Below, piece by piece: positions 57,948-64,000 of a stretch of 64,000 nucleotides of DNA. The notes beneath the pieces were generated by a model. That model had not been told where the DNA came from. It saw only the letters and a program-made list of their open reading frames with translations, and did no database searches. A program made the translations under genes and the position numbers. Source of the DNA: Plasmodium relictum (Eukaryota; Apicomplexa; Aconoidasida; Haemosporida; Plasmodiidae); the NCBI RefSeq assembly GCF_900005765.1, contig NC_041687.1, positions 1,488,001-1,552,000 of the forward strand, read 5' to 3'. Position 1 is the first letter of the stretch, and every line of letters begins with the position of its first letter.

Positions 57948-59346
57948 TTAACTTTTTTTTTTTTCTTTATCATAAATATTATAAAAGTAGTGAGGAATAC
58001 TGTTCATAATATCAGAAGCTATTACTCCTCTATGATTTTTATTAAAACCTTCTTTGCATAAAATTTTAAGAAAATAACTCCCATTAAAGGCTGCAAGTGC
58101 ATCTAAGCACTCATTATGATAATTAATATTATCAATATTAAAAACTTCTTTAATTGGTTGTAAAAAAATTTTTTTTTTTTTTGATACCCAACATTGAAAA
58201 ACAGCCAATAAACCAGTCTATAGTTAAAATAAGAGTAATATATACATTTTTATATATAATAAAGATTAATTAGAAAAAAAGATAAAATATGAATATATAC
58301 CAATATATCACCAAGCCCTCCTAATCTCTTTAAACAAGGATTATTAATAAATGATACAAAAAAAAAATTTTTGGAAATAAAAATATCATAAAAACCTTTT
58401 ATTAGTATTTTAGGTCCATTAAATAATGAATTAATTTTATGTGCACTATAAATAATTTGGTAGCAATCCATTTGCTCAAATTTTATATTTTTATCATCTG
58501 TCAAAATTAAAATCATCTTTCTAAATTCATTTTTATTAGGTGTAAATATACAGTTTTCATAATTTTTAATTAATTCAAGTAGATTATTATTTGTAATAAT
58601 AAATTCTATTATATCAGCATCCAGAATTAAAAAAATATTTTTCTCTATAAATTTTTTTATAATGTATATGAGACACATTTTTGTAGTTTCATCAAGAAAA
58701 CCAAGACCTGGGCCAATAACACAAGAATCAATTCTGTTCAATAAATATTCAACGCATTTTTCTAAATCGCTTTCTTCAATTTTTGTTATTTCGGATTTCT
58801 TGTTATATAAATATGGGTAAACGATTAATTCACTACTATAAGTTTTTAAAGGAATAGAATTTTCTTTAGATGTTATCACAAAGCATAAATCAGCTCCCAG
58901 TTTTAAAGAGGTCATAGCTGATAAAAATGGAGCACCACAATAAATTTCATTACCCCCTATAACACATATTTTACCATTACATCCTTTGTAATCATTTTCT
59001 GATAATTCAGGTATTATATAATCTTTTAGATAATACAAATTTTTATCTTAAAAAGAAAAGAAAAAAATATAAAACATTTTTTTTTTATATAAGCTTATGA
59101 ATTTACGTAGTTCTACTTAAATATACATATTTTATGTATACAATTCTCTTCTTTTATATACATATAATTAAATATATATATATTATACTTTAAATATTTT
59201 TTAAATATTGATATTTCAATTAAACGAATGTAATAAATTTAGAAAAAAATAAAAAAAAATTTTTTTTTTTTTTTTTTACTTTGAAGTTTCTTATTTAAAT
59301 CAATACTATTTAATAAAAAATTAGAACAAATACTAAATTCTTCCAT
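57948..59346 (-). CDS. NAXD: ATP-dependent (S)-NAD(P)H-hydrate dehydratase, three exons
   Basis: Predicted exons are 59346-59280, 59046-58301 and 58217-57948, giving 360 aa with matching phases. The enzyme repairs hydrated (damaged) NADH and NADPH using ATP. Visible signatures: IIPELSENDYKGCNGKICVI then GGNEIYCGAPFLSAMTSLKL and GADL (N-terminal substrate region), CVIGPGLGF, LILDADIIEF, IFTPNKNEFRK, and the catalytic KRLGGLGDIL|TGLLAVFQCW across the second intron. The usual motif is GGSGDVLTG; here it is GGLGDILTG with Asp269 kept. A DALAAFNGSYFLKILCKEGF block and the ending HRGVIASDIMNSIP also match the family. No separate epimerase domain is fused. The first exon supplies a short start (MEEFSICSNFLLN) with no obvious targeting signal. 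Confidence 0.9.
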
Positions 59347-60307
59347 GTTCTAACAATTTAAAACAAGAATATTATTTTTCTAATTTTTTCCTAGTATTAC
59401 TATAAAAGTGCCTTAATTTATTAAATATATAGTTTTGAAGAATTCTTTAAAAAAATAAGACTCAGTGGCATTCTTGAAAATTATAACTTTGAAACTTACA
59501 CATACCTTTTAAAATGAAATATATAACTGAATTTATGTATACAAGCATATATATAAATTTGCTAAAGAATATTATCTTTTATTCTTAAATTTACGCACAT
59601 ATATTTATTATTTGTTTCAGTTTCGGTATAAATAAAAAATCTATATAATTTTCTACAGATTTTTTAACTTGATATGTTTATAATAAAGAGCCCAGTTAGT
59701 AAAGAGAAGGTGGTTTTAAATATAGTGAGTTTTTATTTGAAATTTCATTTTCAGTTGTGATAAAAAAAGAAAAAGAATTTTATAAAAGTAAATAATATGC
59801 TCTTTATTTTCTTTGAAACATTACTTGTAATTTATTTCCTTTAATTGCAAATGATAGAAGAATTCTTTAATTATTATTATTAAATTTTCTTTTATTACTT
59901 ATATTTTTTTTAAGAAAAAATTATATTTTACTCTTTTATTTTTCAAAATTTTTTTAAAAGATTTCTAAAATTATTTTCATTTGTGATTTTTTTGTACTTT
60001 AAAAATTTTTTTTTTTTTACTAAAAAAATATCGGAAAAAAAAATACATGCCAATATATATGTAAAAACGTTACTTTTTATTTTTTTTTTTTTTTTTTTTT
60101 AATGTTCTTCAATTTATATCAAATAAATATTTTTAAAAAAATTTTAAAAAAAATTCTATAAATATTTATGTTAAATAGCTTTTAAGAAATTAAGAAGAAA
60201 AAAAAAAAAAATACATATAACAATTATTTAAATAAATATAATAGTTACTAAAATATATCCTCACTAATAATTTTTTTTTCTTATTTTTTCGAATAATTTC
60301 AATAAAA
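59347..60307. other. Divergent promoter region, NAXD / eS21
   Basis: Nearly 1 kb, less homopolymeric than most intergenic DNA here. Two identical 14-bp copies of GAAGAATTCTTTAA (59437 and 59857, 420 bp apart) contain the palindrome AAGAATTCTT. A mixed-composition patch lies at about 59680-59745. No coding frame is seen. Confidence 0.55.
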
Positions 60308-60790
60308 ATGTTTAATGATCAAAAAGTTTTAGTTGATATTTATATCCCAAGAAAATGTTCTGCTACATCAAGACTTATTCCTGCTAAAGAACATGGAGCA
60401 GTTCAAATAAATGTTGGAATGGTATGAACATAAAATAAGATTAATAAAATATATATATACATATATTTCTTTTTATGAGAAAATGTATATTTTATATATA
60501 AGTATATATTTTGTCATAAGAAAAGAATTTTAATTTTTTTTTTATTTTTAAATATGAACATATGAAATTTTCTGAAGAATAACTTATTTCATTAAATAAT
60601 GTATAATTTTTGCTTTACGTATATATTATTATTTTAATTTATGTTTTTATTGAAGGTTAACGAAGATGGAGTTTATAATGGAAAAACAGAAACATTTGCA
60701 ATTTCTGGCCATGTTAGGCAAAAAGGAGAATCTGATGCTTGCTTGAACAGGCTTTTACATGAAAAGAAAATGTTATCTTTTTCAAATTAA
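60308..60790 (+). CDS. RPS21: 40S ribosomal protein eS21, two exons
   Basis: Predicted exons are 60308-60421 and 60656-60790, giving 82 aa, the normal length for eS21. The product begins [20 protein letters not shown] and continues [39 protein letters not shown] and [17 protein letters not shown]. These match the family (LYVPRKCSATNRII.AKDHASVQIN...VD; YA.CG..R..GESD..I.RL) almost residue by residue. It is a small-subunit protein near the mRNA exit side. The intron interrupts after GM with a phase-0 junction (ATG|GTATGA). Confidence 0.98.
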
Positions 60791-61229
60791 TGGAAATATA
60801 AAAAAAAAAAGGATAATAATATTTAAATGCATTGTATTAATATACATTTTTCATGAGATTTTAATTAATTCTTAATATTAGTATATCTTATATTTATATT
60901 TTTTTTTTTTTAAATTCAATGGAATAAATGTTTTATAAAAAGAAAAAAGATTAAGAACTCTAGAAGACTTGTTATAAAAAATTTTAAAATTGTAAGACTC
61001 TAAATTATTCTGTAAGTATATGAAAATTAATATAAAAAAAAAAAAAAATTAAAAACCAAAAAAACAAAACAAGAAAAAAAAAATGATATTTAATTGATAT
61101 GCTTCAAAATAGATGAAAATTTTTTCCCCTTATTTTTTCTAATAAATTTTTATTATTATATTTAAAAGATAAAAACACTTTTAATTAAAATTTAAAGTAT
61201 GTTTTTCTCAATTTTTTTCTTTTTTTTGT
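60791..61229. other. Short convergent intergenic region
   Basis: About 0.44 kb between the ends of the eS21 and mL49 genes. It is AT-rich with no feature beyond poly-A runs. Confidence 0.65.
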
Positions 61230-61805
61230 TTAAAATCCAATATGCTGTAACCATTGCTTTATTTTTAAAGTATGTAATCCTTTAACTTCAATATATCCCA
61301 CATGCTCCCTAACTGGTGCCTCGCATATATTTCTTAAATGTTCCTTAAATACCTTAGAAGTATTTACATTTATTTATATAAATAGAATAAAATAATATAC
61401 ATTATTTTATTTTATTTTTTATTTTTTATTTTTTTACCTTAATATCCCCATATATATGTCGAACAACTGTTGTAACTATTGTTCCGTGTCTTCTTATTTT
61501 GGGATAAACTGGCAAATTTCCTGAGGTAGTTCTGCTTACCTGAAGAAAATAAAAAATAAAATTCTCTTTAAGTATATATATATATATATATATATGCAAG
61601 TGTATATATAAAGAAATTTGTTTTTCATTAAAAAAAAAAAAGAATTTTATATAGAAATATATACTCTGAATGGTAAATTATATGAGTTATCATTCTTTTT
61701 TTGGAATTTTGATTGAAGAACCCCTCTCTTATTTAAATAGAAAAAACTTGTAAAATTTATACTTTTTCTTATATCAGTATTTTTTAAAAATAAGTAGCTA
61801 TTCAT
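61230..61805 (-). CDS. MRPL49: Mitochondrial ribosomal protein mL49 (IMG2 family), three exons
   Basis: Predicted exons are 61805-61665, 61539-61438 and 61352-61230, all phase 0, giving 121 aa. The IMG2/mL49 signature is complete: LPFRVSRTTSGNLPVYPKIR, then GTIVTTVVRHIYGDIKVFKE, HLRNICEAP and GYIEVKGLHTLKIKQWLQHI followed by the terminal GF. The family pattern is 'v.RT.sGnLPVY.....g....T.vr.i.GD...l...L.........v....g.i.vkG.....vk.WL...GF'. It is a component of the large subunit of the mitochondrial ribosome. The basic N-terminus (MNSYLFLKNTDIRKSINFTS) is a likely mitochondrial presequence. No single exon covers more than 47 residues, so the gene is easy to miss. Confidence 0.88.
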
Positions 61806-62158
61806 TATACAATCAACAAAAATAAAATTTCAAAAAAAAAAAAAAGTAAATTTAGAATGTGTATCCCAATTCTTAATTTTATTATTTTTTTTTTTCTGAT
61901 GGTATTTAAAATATTTAAGCTATAATAAAAAATTTTTAATATTCATTTCAAAAAAAAAAAGGAAAAATTAACATTTTCTTGTAAAAGTAAAAATTCTATA
62001 ATAAATTTAGAAATTGGAAGGGTTAATAATTGTTACATTAAAAATTTTTATATGATAAAAAAAAAATAATAATAAATAAAATCAAAATATGTACTTGTCT
62101 CTATTTAAAAGTATATAAAGAAGGAAAAAACTTTTTTTTTTTAATTTTTACTTTATTT
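61806..62158. other. Short intergenic region between two minus-strand genes
   Basis: About 0.35 kb of AT-rich spacer containing the mL49 promoter region. Nothing else is recognised. Confidence 0.65.
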
Positions 62159-63167
62159 TTATTTTAATAATGCAACTGCCTTTTGGCCTATATTTATTAT
62201 GTTCATTAATTTATTGAGGTCATTTTTTAAATCAGTAAACTCATTTCTCATATTTTCTATTTCCTCATTATTATTAATATATATTTCTTCAATTTTATTT
62301 ATCTGAATTTTAAAAAAAAATAAGAAAAATTATAAATATTTTTAATGTAATTTTTTTTTAAAAAAAATAATATGAAGTTACAATAATATTTTTTTGTGAA
62401 AATATATATAAAAGAAAAATATATATATTTTATTTTTAATGTAATACTAATCTTCCATGTTTTTTAATTAGATTTAAAGTTGATAGTTTTTCATTTTTTT
62501 TTTTCTCTTTTAATATTTGAAATTTTTTTAGTTTTTCATTATTTTTTATATTTTCATTATGCGAGTCAAAATATCCACTATTTTTATCATCATTTTCTTC
62601 ATTTTGAAAGTTTGGTTTTTCTTTTATATTATTATTGTAACTTTGTGAATTTTTTTCTTCATTATTGTAATTTGTTAACTTTATTTTATCTTCATTTTTG
62701 CTTTGCTTAGTTTCATCTCTATATTCTTTTTCTATTTTTATATTTATCTCATTTGTATTTTCTATATTTAGTTTATTTTCTTCATCATCTTTTTTTTTTA
62801 TATCATTTAAAAAAGTTATACTACGGCTTTTACTTTTTTCATCTGTTTTAATATTGTTCGTACCTATTTTAATTATCTTTTCAAGATTTTTATTTTTCTC
62901 ATTTTCTTTTTTGCTTCTAAGGCAGAAAATTTCCCCATTTTCTAAATTTTTATTATTTTCATTTAAACTAAGACCTTTTTTTATTATTGTTATATCATCA
63001 CTCTTTAATTTGTTTTTTAGTAAACTTTTCTTTTTTATCTCTATTGAGTTCTTTTTAAAGCGAAATTTATTTTTATAATAGGAATCACTTGATTCATCTG
63101 ATGAATCATTTTCTTTCTCATTTAAGTTTTTTTCTATATCACTTTTTTTGTTAGGAGTATCACTCAT
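62159..63167 (-). CDS. Lysine/asparagine-rich protein with C-terminal coiled coil, unknown function, two exons
   Basis: Predicted exons are 63167-62448 and 62302-62159, giving 287 aa. I do not recognise it. The ATG at 63167 (MSDTPNKKSDIEK) is preferred over one 48 bases upstream that would add a poly-lysine run. The middle is charged low complexity. The conserved-looking part is the end. KLKKFQILKEKKKNEKLSTL precedes LNLIKKHGRL, which joins, through donor TTA|GTATTA and a CAG acceptor, to INKIEEIYINNNEEIENMRN and a heptad-like helix ending NIGQKAVALLK. The unspliced frame would end a few residues after the donor, removing this helix. A protein-interaction coiled coil is likely; location is unknown. 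Confidence 0.68.
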
Positions 63168-63888
63168 TTTTATAATTTTATCTAATATTTCTTTTTTTTT
63201 TTTTTTTTTTACCAATATTATTCAGTTTTATATATCTTTAATTTAATTATAAATTTTTTAAATAAGTAAATAAGGTATTTTATAAATAAAAACAAATTTA
63301 ATATAAAAGACAATTAGTCTCAATTTTATTCAATTAAAATTTTTTATAATTTTTTATAATTTCTTTTTTTTCTTTTTTTTTTTTGTAATGATTAATACAA
63401 TAGGTGAATCGTTATTTAAAAAAAAAAAAAGACAAAAGTAAAAAATCCATATCCAATTTTTAAAATTATTTATTTTCTTATGGAAATACAAAAGAATTAT
63501 ATATATCTAATAATAAGATGAATTTATTTAAATATTAAGAAATTTTAAGTTAACTTTTTAAAAATAATTTTTTTTTTTTATCCTAATATTTCCGTTATTA
63601 CTTTTCATATGCGTATTCACTTGGTTCTTTAATGTGTTTTAAAAAAATAAATGTAATAATATAAAATTATAAATTAAAATAAATAAAAAGGTATTATTAT
63701 ATGAGGCATAAAAAAAAAATATACATATGTATATATATATATATATAATAATACATAATAATAGTTTCTAAAACTTTATAAAACATTTATTTTTCATATT
63801 TAGATTTGTAAACTTGTTAATATCTTAGTTATGCATTTTTTTTTTTTAAAAAAAAAAAAAAACTTCATATAAATTTATATGAATAAAA
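63168..63888. other. Intergenic region between eL41 and the coiled-coil gene
   Basis: About 0.7 kb of poly-A/poly-T rich spacer with a (TA)n run near 63729-63747. No gene is visible. It should hold the 3' end of eL41 and the coiled-coil gene's promoter. Confidence 0.6.
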
Positions 63889-63954
63889 TCATCTTGATCT
63901 TTGTCTCATTTTTCTTCTTTTCTTTTGTAAACGTCTAGTTCTCTTTTTTTTCCA
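63889..63954 (-). CDS. RPL41: 60S ribosomal protein eL41, last exon (partial)
   Basis: The exon encodes 21 residues plus stop, beginning directly after a TTTTTAG acceptor: WKKKRTRRLQKKRRKMRQRS with a final Arg. This is the C-terminus of eL41, one of the shortest known ribosomal proteins (25 residues in animals and fungi; longer in Plasmodium because of an N-terminal extension). The upstream exon or exons must lie beyond the right edge, since bases 63955-64000 hold only intron-like sequence. Identification is secure despite the length because the Arg/Lys pattern RTRRLQKKRRKMRQRS is essentially unique to eL41. Confidence 0.92.
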   Translation of the reverse strand, partial: WKKKRTRRLQKKRRKMRQRSR

Positions 63955-64000
63955 CTAAAAATATGAGAAAAAATATAAAGAATTTATAATAATATAATTA

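Noticed and set aside
63168-63215. Upstream ATG adding a poly-lysine start to the 62159-63167 gene
   Set aside because: The extra 16 codons are mostly a homopolymer run; the inner ATG starts ordinary sequence.

Overview
The window is nuclear chromosomal DNA of a Plasmodium species. The base composition is extremely AT-rich, with long poly-dA/poly-dT tracts, (TA)n runs and asparagine-rich proteins. Introns are short with GT...AG ends, intergenic DNA is very T/A-rich, and one gene carries an ApiAP2 DNA-binding domain. Asn-rich low complexity and very high AT fit the falciparum-type or avian malaria parasites better than the less AT-rich species, but I cannot name the species from sequence alone. 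The order CPO, eL28, eL35A, AP2-O, DNAJC25-like, RPAC1, eIF1A, eS21, eL41 is the order I remember from a stretch of P. falciparum chromosome 11, so this is most likely a conserved core-chromosome segment, not a subtelomere.

Layout, left to right. 1-3765 (-) is a TPR/J-domain protein running off the left edge. 5384-6380 (-) is a three-exon IST1-domain (ESCRT-III associated) protein. 7531-12221 (+) is a large C2/transmembrane MCTP-like protein. 13021-14643 (-) is coproporphyrinogen III oxidase. 15836-16438 (-) is eL28 and 17422-18388 (-) is eL35A. 19301-21043 (-) is an ankyrin-methyltransferase fusion. 21960-22772 (+) is a twin CX9C protein. 23823-27662 (+) is an unknown coiled-coil protein with a 1.2 kb intron. 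28801-29808 (+) is an ABHD11-like hydrolase. 31579-36291 (-) is AP2-O.

Continuing right: 40251-41375 (+) is a DNAJC25-like ER membrane protein without HPD. 42058-43053 (-) is RNA polymerase I/III subunit RPAC1 with a four-cysteine, Fe-S-like motif. 44100-45343 (+) is eIF1A in six exons. 46243-48651 (-) is an RCC1-like protein. 49459-50271 (-) is an unknown acidic protein. 50995-54019 (+) is a six-exon helical-repeat protein. 54895-57213 (+) is a membrane-anchored NAPE-PLD-like metallo-hydrolase. 57948-59346 (-) is ATP-dependent NAD(P)H-hydrate dehydratase. 60308-60790 (+) is eS21. 61230-61805 (-) is mitochondrial ribosomal protein mL49. 62159-63167 (-) is an unknown coiled-coil protein. 63889-63954 (-) is the last exon of eL41.

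These are independent housekeeping and regulatory genes, not an operon or gene cluster. Translation and transcription machinery is well represented (eL28, eL35A, eS21, eL41, mL49, eIF1A, RPAC1). Others serve haem synthesis, nicotinamide-cofactor repair, lipid hydrolysis, membrane remodelling and ookinete gene regulation. I rebuilt exon structures by hand from splice-site phase and protein similarity, so the boundaries are predictions. I found no CRISPR array, transposon, tRNA or rRNA. No wholly new system is evident. The best leads are the RPAC1 cysteine motif, the HPD-less DNAJC25 homologue, the IST1 protein with a cysteine-rich tail, the anchored NAPE-PLD-like enzyme, and a repeated 9-mer in the AP2-O upstream region.
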